From: UBA4466 sp963925035
GTDB lineage: Bacteria; Bacteroidota; Bacteroidia; Flavobacteriales_D; Crocinitomicaceae
Length of the DNA: 64,000 nt
Direction: 5' to 3'
NCBI GenBank assembly: GCA_963925035.1
Contig: CAWUSK010000006.1
Span: forward strand, 1 to 64,000
Made by a program: the position numbers and the translations under genes. Below, one piece after another: positions 7,353-15,609 of this stretch. The notes below the pieces were generated by a model that saw nothing but the letters and a program-made list of their open reading frames with translations, was not told the DNA's origin and did no database searches. The first letter of the stretch is position 1; each line of letters opens with the position of its first letter.

Positions 7353-9191
7353 ATGAGTGACATAATTCAATTATTACCCGATCATATTGCAAATCAAATT
7401 GCAGCTGGGGAAGTCATACAGCGTCCTGCCTCTGTTGTCAAGGAATTACTCGAGAATGCAATAGATGCGAAAGCAACTAAGATTGATGTCAACATCAAAG
7501 ATTCGGGAAAAACACTCATTCAAATTGTCGATAATGGCAGTGGAATGAGTAAATCCGATGCACTTCTTTGTTTTGCGCGGCATGCAACGAGCAAAGTTCG
7601 AAAAGCAGATGATTTATTTACATTAACAACAAAAGGTTTTCGCGGAGAAGCTTTAGCTTCCATCGCTGCAATTGCGCACGTTGAAATGAAAAGTAAACTT
7701 CCGGAGCAAAATACTGGAAATCAAATAATTATTGAAGGGAGTAAAATTAAAAAGAACGAGGAAGTTGTTTGTCCCAACGGAACTTCTTTTGAAGTGAAAA
7801 ACCTCTTTTACAACGTTCCAGCGCGTCGTAATTTTTTGAAAAAAGAATCTACTGAATTTAGACATATCATGGATGAATTTGAGCGTATTGCTTTAGCTCA
7901 TCCAGAATTACACTTGTCAATTTCGCATAACGGAACAGAAATTTACAACCTGCCTTCAGAAGTGTTACGTAAACGTATCGCAAGTATTTTGGGCAACGGA
8001 AGTAATGATAGGCTTGTTCCTATTGAAGAATCCACTGATATTGTTGGGTTAAAAGGATATGTTTTAAAACCAGAGCATGCTAGAAAAACACGTGGAGAGC
8101 AGTATTTATTTGTCAATGACCGATATTTTAAAAGCGCCTATTTCAATCACGCCATAGCCAAAGCATTTGACGGACTTATAAAAAATAGATTATTTCCAGG
8201 CTACTTTCTTTATTTAACAGTTGATCCAAAGAAAATTGACGTGAATGTTCACCCTACAAAAACAGAGATTAAATTTGAAGAAGACAAGTTTATATACTCG
8301 ATAATTGTGAGTAGCATTCGTCAAGCTCTTGGAAAATACAACATTGCTCCTACCTTGGATTTTGAGCCAGAAAACAGCTTTGACATTCCGCACTCCATGC
8401 GTTCTCAAACACCAATAGAACCTGTTGTTCGTGTCAACGAGAAATACAATCCATTTACATCAAATTCTTCTAAAACTTCTTCGAGTTACAATGGAAAAAC
8501 GGCGGAAAATCAATCTTCTGGAATAACAAGTCACGGATTCGGTGAAGAAACTGCAAAAACAAGTGAATGGGAGAACTTTTACGAGATTGCAGAAGAGGAT
8601 ACCACTGACAATTTGGACTTAGGACTGGAAACAAAAGAGCAATCAACTTTTATCATAAAAGGAAACTTCATAATTACTCCATCCAAAACTGGATTGATGG
8701 TTATTCATGCAAAAAGAGCGATTGAACAAATAGTTTATACTGAAGTATCTAATTTATTTATTTCCAGCCCTATATCATCTCAGCAATTGCTATTCCCTAT
8801 AGAAAAAGAAGTTTCAAAAAACGAGAAAAATACTTGGACAGAAAATCAGTCTATTCTCCATCAACTGGGCTTTCAAAGTTCATTTAAGGACAATATATTA
8901 TTGGTAAATGCTGTTCCATCGGTTCTTGAAGTAGAATCCATTTCCAGTTCGATTGACGAGATTTTTTCAACCATTGCCTATCAGGAAATTGAAAAGGGAG
9001 ATTTAGCACATACATTAATTGGAGCGATTGCAAAGTCTGCTTCATTAAAGAAACTTAATTTAACTACAAACGAAAAGATTCAATCGTTGATTGACCAACT
9101 GTTTCAATGCGAAAACCATACCTACTCGCCTCGAAACAAGAAAATTATTGAAACGATATCCTTGGATGAAATCAACCAAAAATTAAAGTAA
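7353..9191 (+). CDS. mutL: DNA mismatch repair protein MutL
   Basis: 612 residues. The N-terminal GHKL ATPase is complete: ELLENAIDAKATKIDV (motif I, Glu and Asn), DNGSGMSKSDA (motif II), TKGFRGEALASIAA (motif III, about residue 94). The transducer domain holds DVNVHPTKTEIKF. A low-complexity Ser/Thr-rich linker spans about 350-430 and a C-terminal dimerisation domain follows. MutL links MutS mismatch recognition to strand cutting. The place where endonuclease-type MutL proteins carry DQHA(x)2E(x)4E reads HAKRAIEQIVYTE, so nicking activity may be absent. The rhomboid gene starts immediately after the stop codon (TAAATG). Confidence 0.95.
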   Translation: MSDIIQLLPDHIANQIAAGEVIQRPASVVKELLENAIDAKATKIDVNIKDSGKTLIQIVDNGSGMSKSDALLCFARHATSKVRKADDLFTLTTKGFRGEALASIAAIAHVEMKSKLPEQNTGNQIIIEGSKIKKNEEVVCPNGTSFEVKNLFYNVPARRNFLKKESTEFRHIMDEFERIALAHPELHLSISHNGTEIYNLPSEVLRKRIASILGNGSNDRLVPIEESTDIVGLKGYVLKPEHARKTRGEQYLFVNDRYFKSAYFNHAIAKAFDGLIKNRLFPGYFLYLTVDPKKIDVNVHPTKTEIKFEEDKFIYSIIVSSIRQALGKYNIAPTLDFEPENSFDIPHSMRSQTPIEPVVRVNEKYNPFTSNSSKTSSSYNGKTAENQSSGITSHGFGEETAKTSEWENFYEIAEEDTTDNLDLGLETKEQSTFIIKGNFIITPSKTGLMVIHAKRAIEQIVYTEVSNLFISSPISSQQLLFPIEKEVSKNEKNTWTENQSILHQLGFQSSFKDNILLVNAVPSVLEVESISSSIDEIFSTIAYQEIEKGDLAHTLIGAIAKSASLKKLNLTTNEKIQSLIDQLFQCENHTYSPRNKKIIETISLDEINQKLK

Positions 9192-9941
9192 ATGTTTAAA
9201 AATATTCCACCAGTTACGAAAAACTTGCTTTTATTGAACATCACGTTCTTTATTGTTTCTCTTGTGCTTGCGCAGAACGGAATGGACATTTCAAGAGAAT
9301 TGGGAGCGCATTATTTTAACTCGCCGCTTTTTCAACCGTTCCAAATTGTGACGCATATGTTCATGCATAGTCTAACCGATTATTTTCATATTATTTTTAA
9401 CATGATTTTACTAGTGATGTTTGGTGGGCATTTGGAAAGAATCTGGGGAAGCAAGCGATATTTTTTATTCTACGTTGCTTGTGGTCTTGGAGCGATTGTC
9501 CTGTACAATTCAATCGGCATGTTTCAGATCTACGAATTGAAGAATGAACTTGTAAGCGACGGTTATGATTTAAGAATACTCAACAATCAAGTAATGTCAG
9601 AAAGTTTTGATAGTATTCAAATACATTCAATGGCGAGTCAAGAGTTACTGCAAAATTATATCAACCTAACATTTAGTACTATGGTAGGTGCTTCAGGAGC
9701 AGTTTTCGGCTTACTTGCTGGATTTGCCATGCTCTTTCCGAACACAGAATTGATGTTATTATTCCCACCAATTCCAATTAAGGCGAAGTATTTAATTGGA
9801 GGTTATTTGGCTTTTGAGGTTTACAGCAGTATCTACCGTTCAGGAGACCAAATCGCTCACCTAGCTCATGTTGGAGGAGCTGTTGTGGGAATTGTTATTA
9901 TACTCATTTGGCGTAAACGCGATCGCTCTAATTTTTATTAA
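9192..9941 (+). CDS. Rhomboid family intramembrane serine protease
   Basis: 249 residues with six or seven membrane segments. Catalytic features are present: FHIIFN in the second helix (H-x-x-x-N), GASGAVFG with the nucleophile serine, and AHLAHVGG with the catalytic histidine. Rhomboids cut transmembrane proteins within the bilayer. A soluble insert of about 60 residues between GLGAIVLYNSIG and the GASG helix is larger than usual and may bind a substrate or partner. It begins directly after mutL and is followed one base later by a second rhomboid. Confidence 0.9.
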   Translation: MFKNIPPVTKNLLLLNITFFIVSLVLAQNGMDISRELGAHYFNSPLFQPFQIVTHMFMHSLTDYFHIIFNMILLVMFGGHLERIWGSKRYFLFYVACGLGAIVLYNSIGMFQIYELKNELVSDGYDLRILNNQVMSESFDSIQIHSMASQELLQNYINLTFSTMVGASGAVFGLLAGFAMLFPNTELMLLFPPIPIKAKYLIGGYLAFEVYSSIYRSGDQIAHLAHVGGAVVGIVIILIWRKRDRSNFY

Positions 9942-9942
9942 A

Positions 9943-10860
9943 ATGCAGACAGAACGTACATTTTTGGAGGACATAAAACACCAGTTTCGAAACGGAAACA
10001 TGTCTGTCCGCTTGATTTTCATCAACATAATTATCTTCTTAACAATTCGAATCATTGATGTCTTCATAGATTTATCCAGTTCAACTGGAAGCTCTTTTGT
10101 GGATGATTTTGTAAACCCAATTTTCGCTCTTCAAACTGACTTTTATGGATTCATAACGCATCCATGGGCATTGATAACAAATATGTTCACGCATTATAGC
10201 TTTTTGCATCTGGCCTTCAACATGATCTTCCTTTATTTCGTAGGGAAATTATTCGAACAACTTTTTAACCAAAGACGGTTGCTTTACACTTATTTATTAG
10301 GAGGGATATTTGGTGGATTGCTTGAAATCATTGCACACGCCATTTTCCCTAAACTTCAAATGACAAGTGACTTTGTAATTGGAGCTTCTGGTTCCATTAT
10401 GGCTCTCTTTGTTGCAATTGCATTTTACCGCCCAAATCTGAAAGTAAATCTTTTAGGTTTATTCCCTGTGCGACTAATAATTCTCGCTGGATTGTACATC
10501 TTATCAGACATTCTAGGCATGGGAGATGCAGACGGAACAGCGCACTTTGCACATATTGGCGGAGCAATTTTGGGAATGATATCCGTTCAAAATCCTCAAA
10601 GTCCCACCAACATTATTGCACGAGCCGAAAGACTTGGAGCATGGTTAAAATCAACGTTCTCTCGTTCTTCACAGCCAAGAATGAAAGTGAAAAAAGGCGG
10701 GCATTCAGCAGGAAGACCTAAGTCTGACGAGCAATTTGTGTCAGAAGCAAAAGAAAGACAAGATACGATAGACAAAATTTTGGATAAAATTTCAAAGTCC
10801 GGGTACGAGTCATTAACTAAAAAAGAGAAAGAGTTCCTTTTTAACCAAAGCAAAAAATGA
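9943..10860 (+). CDS. Rhomboid family intramembrane serine protease with C-terminal soluble tail
   Basis: 305 residues from the ATG at 9943, chosen because it lies just after the preceding stop; an in-frame ATG at 9868 would overlap that gene by 74 bases. Catalytic motifs are HLAFNM, IGASGSIMALF (Ser) and AHFAHIGG (His). After the last helix comes a basic tail of about 90 residues that ends KILDKISKSGYESLTKKEKE plus a few more, a short domain (DUF6576-like) common at the end of Bacteroidota rhomboids. The pair of unlike rhomboids in one operon suggests division of labour. Substrates are unknown. Confidence 0.9.
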   Translation: MQTERTFLEDIKHQFRNGNMSVRLIFINIIIFLTIRIIDVFIDLSSSTGSSFVDDFVNPIFALQTDFYGFITHPWALITNMFTHYSFLHLAFNMIFLYFVGKLFEQLFNQRRLLYTYLLGGIFGGLLEIIAHAIFPKLQMTSDFVIGASGSIMALFVAIAFYRPNLKVNLLGLFPVRLIILAGLYILSDILGMGDADGTAHFAHIGGAILGMISVQNPQSPTNIIARAERLGAWLKSTFSRSSQPRMKVKKGGHSAGRPKSDEQFVSEAKERQDTIDKILDKISKSGYESLTKKEKEFLFNQSKK

Positions 10861-11984
10861 TCAAGTGGTGTAGGCGCATGCTTAATTTGAGGACTGTTCT
10901 TATCATTATGACCGTTTGTTCGCTTGCGTTATTAGCATTCGCCTACCTTACACCATTCATTAATCCTGGAACAATAACACTTCTGCCATTGTTAGGTTTG
11001 GCATATTGGATAATTATTAGTGTTGTTATTGGTACATTAATTATTTGGACAATCATGCGATCTCGATGGGCCTTAATTGTACTATTATTCATAGTTATTG
11101 GTGGAAAATTACACTTCAGAACTTTCTCCTTCGGGAGTGACGAAGTCAATGAAAACGGCACAGAGTTGCATGTAATGAGTTACAATGTGCGCTTGTTCGA
11201 TTTGTACAACGCTATACGTTCCAATAGTTTTAAAACTCGTAATAAAATTTTTAACTATTTAAAGGAGCGTGACCCAGACGTTGTGTGCTTTCAAGAGTTT
11301 TACCAACAAGATTACCCTTCTGAATTTGTCACTCGAGATACAATTAAACAAATTTTATCTACAGTAGACATTCACGAGCGTTATGCCTTCAAAATGAATG
11401 GCCATCAGAATTTTGGCATTGCTGTGATGTCCAAATATCCAATCATTGAAAAAGGAAATGTTGCCTTTCCATCAGACCATTCCTCTGCAAACTATTGCAT
11501 TTATACAGATATCGTTAAAAATAAAGACACTTTTAGAGTTTACAATGTTCATTTACAATCTATTAAGCTTCAGAAAGACGACTATGCGTTATTCGATGAA
11601 AACAACACTAACTCTTCTGAACAAAGCTCAAATGTTTTTCGCTTGATCCAAAAAATTAATCGCGCCTACCCAATACGAGCTGAGCAAGCTGAAATAATAA
11701 TGGCACATGTGAAAAATTCACGCCATCCAGTTATTGTTTGTGGTGATTTCAATGATACTCCTCTCTCCTATTGCTACAATCAGTTCAACTCACTATTGGT
11801 CGATGCTTTCCAAAATACTTCAAAGGGAATTGGCTCCACATATTCAGGGAAAATACCCGTTGGCCGCATCGATTACATCTTTCACTCTAAACGTATTGGA
11901 TCCAAAGACTTTGTAATTCAAAAAGAAGCACTAAGCGATCATTATGCCATAGATTGCACTGTATTCATGAAAAGTGAAGAATAA
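10857..11984 (+). CDS. Membrane-anchored endonuclease/exonuclease/phosphatase family protein
   Basis: 375 residues. Three hydrophobic helices fill residues about 10-85. The EEP fold follows with its usual order: VMSYNVRLFDL, DPDVVCFQEFYQ (metal-binding Glu), VVCGDFNDTP (Asp and Asn), RIDYIFHS and SDHYAIDC (catalytic His). EEP enzymes cut phosphodiester or phosphate ester bonds in nucleic acids, lipids or inositol phosphates; the catalytic domain probably faces the periplasm. The ATG overlaps the rhomboid stop as ATGA, indicating coupled translation. The substrate is unknown. Confidence 0.87.
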   Translation: MIKWCRRMLNLRTVLIIMTVCSLALLAFAYLTPFINPGTITLLPLLGLAYWIIISVVIGTLIIWTIMRSRWALIVLLFIVIGGKLHFRTFSFGSDEVNENGTELHVMSYNVRLFDLYNAIRSNSFKTRNKIFNYLKERDPDVVCFQEFYQQDYPSEFVTRDTIKQILSTVDIHERYAFKMNGHQNFGIAVMSKYPIIEKGNVAFPSDHSSANYCIYTDIVKNKDTFRVYNVHLQSIKLQKDDYALFDENNTNSSEQSSNVFRLIQKINRAYPIRAEQAEIIMAHVKNSRHPVIVCGDFNDTPLSYCYNQFNSLLVDAFQNTSKGIGSTYSGKIPVGRIDYIFHSKRIGSKDFVIQKEALSDHYAIDCTVFMKSEE

Positions 11985-12012
11985 ATTGTATCTTAATTAA
12001 AAACGAAACTAC

Positions 12013-12630
12013 ATGTTAATTGAAATTAATCCGGACAATATTGACAAACGATTACTCGAACAAGCAGTAGATTATGTAAAGAAAGGCGGCATCATCATAT
12101 TCCCAACGGATTCTGTTTACGCCATGGGTTGTGATTTATACAACAAAAAGGCGCTGAACAACTTAGCAACCTTAAAGGGTTTGAAACTTAAAAAAGCTAA
12201 CTTTTCTATTATCTGCTCAGATTTAAGCGACTTATCAAATTACGTTAAACACATCGATCGTCCGACCTATAAGATATTAAACAAAACCCTTCCTGGCCCA
12301 TTCACATTCATTTTAACACCTACAAATGAAATTCCCCGTTTGTTTGACACCAATAAAAAGGAAGTCGGAATTCGAATTCCAGACAATAAAATTATCACAG
12401 AAATTGTGCGATTACTAGGGAATCCAATCGCAACAACATCTTTACACAATGATGAGGACACTATTCTGGATTACTTTATTGATCCGTACGAAATTTACCA
12501 ACGCTACGACGATCGAGTAGATTTTATTATCGATGGAGGAACTGGAAATCTTGACGCCTCCACGATTATCGATATTACAAGTGGATATCCAGAGATTATC
12601 CGACAAGGAATTGGAAAAATAGATCTATGA
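12013..12630 (+). CDS. L-threonylcarbamoyladenylate synthase (TsaC/Sua5/YciO family)
   Basis: 205 residues, YrdC-like fold. Markers are GGIIIFPTDSVYAMGCDLYN at residue about 28 and the KKANFSIICSDLSDLSNYV segment. GIRIPDNKIITEIVRLLGNP and ATTSLHNDED follow. TsaC makes threonylcarbamoyl-AMP from threonine, bicarbonate and ATP for the t6A37 base of tRNAs reading ANN codons. The shorter YciO-like branch has a less clear role, and this protein, with LKGLKLKKANFSI rather than the classical KRP-type loop, could be YciO. The next gene overlaps its stop by four bases. Confidence 0.85.
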   Translation: MLIEINPDNIDKRLLEQAVDYVKKGGIIIFPTDSVYAMGCDLYNKKALNNLATLKGLKLKKANFSIICSDLSDLSNYVKHIDRPTYKILNKTLPGPFTFILTPTNEIPRLFDTNKKEVGIRIPDNKIITEIVRLLGNPIATTSLHNDEDTILDYFIDPYEIYQRYDDRVDFIIDGGTGNLDASTIIDITSGYPEIIRQGIGKIDL

Positions 12631-13187
12631 TTTTAGTCATTGATTGCGGAAGTTCAAAAACGAAGTACATCGAACAGTTAGTCGATGATTTTATTGATGT
12701 AACTCCATGCAAATTGATGGATTTTAATGAAGAAATTCTCAAAACAGTAAAAGGCGTGATTATATCAGGTGCTCCTTTGTTGATTACTGAAATAAATATG
12801 GAACCATATCTGGAAAAAATGAGTTGGATTAAATCTACAACCATCCCTGTTCTTGGAATCTGTTTTGGGCATCAACTTATAGGCTTGCTTCATGGAGCGT
12901 TTGGCTCAAAAATGCGAGAGGACAGAGATTGGCAAATTGTAGAAGCTTTTGAGGACAGTCCATTGTTCAATCGTTTACCAAACGAAATTGAAATGATGCA
13001 AGATCATTGCGAAACAATCTCTATTCCTGAAAACTTCCTGTTAATTGCCTCTTCGGATGCCTGTGTCAATGAAGTGATGCAGCACAAAGACAAAACAATT
13101 TATGGAGTTCAATTCCATCCAGAAGTTTCTGGAAATCATGGGCGAATTCTGATAGAAAACTTTGTAAACATTTGTCTTGAGGAATAA
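12627..13187 (+). CDS. Stand-alone class I glutamine amidotransferase (GMP synthase glutaminase-like)
   Basis: 186 residues, a complete GATase1 domain without any synthetase domain. The nucleophile elbow GICFGHQL (Cys about residue 76) and the FHPEVSG motif (His and Glu about 159-161) give the full Cys-His-Glu triad. Its size and motifs are closest to the glutaminase half of GMP synthase, as in archaeal two-subunit enzymes. The ATG overlaps the TsaC-like stop as ATGA, so the two are co-translated. The ammonia acceptor is unknown; a partner synthetase is not in the window. Confidence 0.82.
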   Translation: MILVIDCGSSKTKYIEQLVDDFIDVTPCKLMDFNEEILKTVKGVIISGAPLLITEINMEPYLEKMSWIKSTTIPVLGICFGHQLIGLLHGAFGSKMREDRDWQIVEAFEDSPLFNRLPNEIEMMQDHCETISIPENFLLIASSDACVNEVMQHKDKTIYGVQFHPEVSGNHGRILIENFVNICLEE

Positions 13188-13293
13188 TTGAAAATAGATA
13201 ATTAATAATTGATAATTCCTTTTGGAATGATTTCAACCTTAGTTTTCAACAATAGAGAACGGAAAGCTATTTTTCAGTTTCGGTTCTACTTTC

Positions 13294-13327
13294 ATTGAAA
13301 TTCTTAATTTAGAAGTGTAATTTCAAT
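13294..13327. repeat. Inverted repeat upstream of the SpmAB-type gene
   Basis: ATTGAAATT (13294-13302) and AATTTCAAT (13319-13327) are perfect 9-base inverted copies with a 16-base spacer, ending 26 bases before the next start codon. The position fits an operator or an mRNA hairpin; no binding protein is known. Confidence 0.35.
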
Positions 13328-13353
13328 CGAATTGCAAGAATAAAATACAACAA

Positions 13354-14586
13354 ATGATTTTAAATCGTATTTGGATAGGAATGTTTATCGTATCAATGGT
13401 TGTTGCGCTCAGTAAACTTATTTTCTGGCAAGACATGGATATTTTTCAAAATATTGTCGATGCCTTATTCAATGCTGCAAATACAGGCTTCACCATGTCA
13501 CTTGGTCTTACAGGTATTTTATGTTTTTGGTTAGGAATAATGAAGGTGGGTGAAAATGGAGGAGCGATTGCTATTCTTACTAAGTTCATTTCTCCGTTGT
13601 TTCGTGAAATATTTCCTGAAGTACCAAAGGACCATCCAGCAAATGGTGCCATGATGATGAACATCAGTGCTAACATGCTGGGACTTGATAATTCGGCAAC
13701 ACCAATGGGATTAAAGGCGATGAAGGAGCTTCAGACGCTTAATCCGGAAAAGGACAGAGCAACAAATGCACAAATCATGTTCTTAGTGTTGAACACATCT
13801 GGATTAACAATAATTCCAGTTTCAATATTTGCACTAAGAGCAGGATCCTCCTCCCCGACAAGTGTTTTCTTACCAATTCTAATTACAACATTTATCTCTA
13901 GCCTCTTTGGTTTAATTATCGTTGGCCTTAAACAAAAAATCAATTTATTCAATAAAACGATCTTGCTATATATTGGAAGTTTAACTTTGTTTATTGCTAG
14001 TCTAATCACCTACATTATCTATAATCCTGATAAATCCGAAGTGATTTCAAAGGTTGGAGGAAATTTACTCATATTTACAATTGTAGTATTATTCATGATT
14101 CTCGCTTACCGAAAAAAAGTGAATGTATACGAGTCATTTATTGACGGGGCAAAAGAAGGTTTTGGCGTTGCAATAAAAATAATCCCATACTTGGTAGCAA
14201 TGCTTGCCGCAATTGCTGTACTTCGCACTTCTGGTGCCTTAGATATCATTTTTGACGGAATAAAAATCGGAGCTATTTACGTTGGAATAACTGTAACTGA
14301 ATGGATTGACGCATTACCTGTTGCATTTATGAAGCCACTAAGTGGTGGCGGAGCACGTGGAGCTTATGTTGAAATCATGAATAATTTTGGAATTGATTCA
14401 ATGCAAGAGAAAATTGCAGCAACGATGCAAGGCAGCACGGAAACTACTCTATATGTTGTGGCTGTATATTTCGGTTCTGTTGATATAAAAAATTCACGAT
14501 ATGCAGTTGGAGCTGGATTACTCTGTGATTTAGTTGGAATAATCGCTGCAATATTTATTTCGTATCTTTTCTACACAAATGCCTAG
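13354..14586 (+). CDS. Fused SpmA/SpmB-type nucleoside-recognition (Gate) domain membrane protein
   Basis: 410 residues with about ten membrane helices. The first half resembles spore maturation protein A (GENGGAIAILTKFISPLF and MMMNISANMLGLDNSATPMG); the second half resembles SpmB (SGGGARGAYVEIMNNFG, QGSTETTLYVVAVYFG). In Firmicutes SpmA and SpmB are separate and help dehydrate the spore core; Bacteroidota do not sporulate and carry the fused form, so a transport role is inferred only from the Gate domain. It overlaps the following gene by 8 bases. A small inverted repeat lies just upstream. Confidence 0.88.
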   Translation: MILNRIWIGMFIVSMVVALSKLIFWQDMDIFQNIVDALFNAANTGFTMSLGLTGILCFWLGIMKVGENGGAIAILTKFISPLFREIFPEVPKDHPANGAMMMNISANMLGLDNSATPMGLKAMKELQTLNPEKDRATNAQIMFLVLNTSGLTIIPVSIFALRAGSSSPTSVFLPILITTFISSLFGLIIVGLKQKINLFNKTILLYIGSLTLFIASLITYIIYNPDKSEVISKVGGNLLIFTIVVLFMILAYRKKVNVYESFIDGAKEGFGVAIKIIPYLVAMLAAIAVLRTSGALDIIFDGIKIGAIYVGITVTEWIDALPVAFMKPLSGGGARGAYVEIMNNFGIDSMQEKIAATMQGSTETTLYVVAVYFGSVDIKNSRYAVGAGLLCDLVGIIAAIFISYLFYTNA

Positions 14587-15061
14587 TTGGTTTAAGCGGA
14601 AAACGCGCACATATAGCCCCGATGAGCTGCAGAAGACTCAATTGAAGTCGATCGACTATCCTGCGAAAATTATTTTGGCGTGGAAAAAAGCCATAGAAGG
14701 AAACGATGAATTCTTGTTGTGGCTAAAGGACAGTGGATACCCAGAATTGGTAATGGCTACTTATGCGATTTATCTAAAAGATGATGCTCGAACTTGGCTA
14801 CAACAAAACGGCTACGCACATTTGATGGCATTGATAAACGCTGCAGAAGGCAATGAAAGCGCACAGAAATGGCTGCTGTCACATCAATTTGATTTGTTAT
14901 ATCATATGGCAATGGCTATTGAAGATGAGCGGGAAAGTGTAATGTGGATTGCGAAAAATGCAACGCAAGATATTTTTCTATTGACAAAAACAATTAAAAA
15001 AGTAAAAGACAATATTGAGGAAAATCACAATGATATTCACTCATTTAGAAAGGACTCTTAA
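14579..15061 (+). CDS. Conserved hypothetical protein coupled to the SpmAB-type gene
   Basis: 160 residues, no signal peptide or membrane helix, predicted all-helical. It contains a loose repeat built around W and L residues (FLLWLKDSGYPELVMATYAI, then TWLQQNGYAHLMALINAAEG, then KWLLSHQFDLLYHMAMAIE), each about 35 residues, so it may be a helical-repeat adaptor. Overlapping the transporter-like gene by 8 bases suggests a shared function. I do not recognise the family. Its TAA shares the four bases TTAA with the stop of the convergent Smr gene. Confidence 0.78.
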   Translation: MPSWFKRKTRTYSPDELQKTQLKSIDYPAKIILAWKKAIEGNDEFLLWLKDSGYPELVMATYAIYLKDDARTWLQQNGYAHLMALINAAEGNESAQKWLLSHQFDLLYHMAMAIEDERESVMWIAKNATQDIFLLTKTIKKVKDNIEENHNDIHSFRKDS

Positions 15062-15609
15062 GTATACCACAACTCAATTGCAGTAGCTCCTTTTCCATAT
15101 TCTCCATAATCCGCGTCGTAGTATTTTAAATCATCAAATTTATCCAAATACGTGCGAACTTCGTGTTTTAAAACACCTTCACCTACTCCATGAATTGCAA
15201 CAATTTTTCGCATTCGTTTTGAACGCGCTTTATTCAAAAACAATTTAAACGTATTCATCTGTTTATTTATGATTTCAGTATTCGAAAGTCCGCAGTGAGA
15301 ATCTGTCAATGATTCAATGTGTAAATCAATTTCCCAGTAATTCTCTTGAATCGCTTCAGAATTGGCCTTTTCCTTTCGAATCGTATGTCTAGTTTTTGTA
15401 CTAGTTATTTCACCTTCAACAAACGAATAATCACCTTCACCGAGTTTGTAATCTTCCTGATGAACCTGGGCAATGTCTGATTTTAAATATGGTTTTGAGA
15501 ATCCATTTTCATCTTCCACAATATAACGTGCATGCTGGTCAACACTTATGACTACTCCTCCTCCAATCTCATGGAGAAAAACAACTTTTTGTCCTATCTT
15601 AAAACTCAT
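15058..15609 (-). CDS. Smr domain protein (DUF2027-like)
   Basis: 183 residues from the ATG at 15609, which forms ATGA with the upstream stop. The N-terminal half is beta-rich (FKIGQKVVFLHEIGGGVVIS). The C-terminal half is an Smr domain with WEIDLHIESL (D-L-H) and KIVAIHGVGEGVLKHEV (HGxGxG). Smr domains bind or nick nucleic acids, in MutS2 and in ribosome rescue factors; in this short stand-alone form the role is not established. It is the last gene of a group with the M50 protease. Confidence 0.85.
   Translation of the reverse strand: MSFKIGQKVVFLHEIGGGVVISVDQHARYIVEDENGFSKPYLKSDIAQVHQEDYKLGEGDYSFVEGEITSTKTRHTIRKEKANSEAIQENYWEIDLHIESLTDSHCGLSNTEIINKQMNTFKLFLNKARSKRMRKIVAIHGVGEGVLKHEVRTYLDKFDDLKYYDADYGEYGKGATAIELWYT

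Noticed and set aside
9868..9942. Longer start for the second rhomboid
   Set aside because: It would overlap the first rhomboid by 74 bases; the ATG at 9943 follows its stop by one base.
13188..13293. Short direct repeats of ATAATT
   Set aside because: Low-complexity AT text, expected by base composition.
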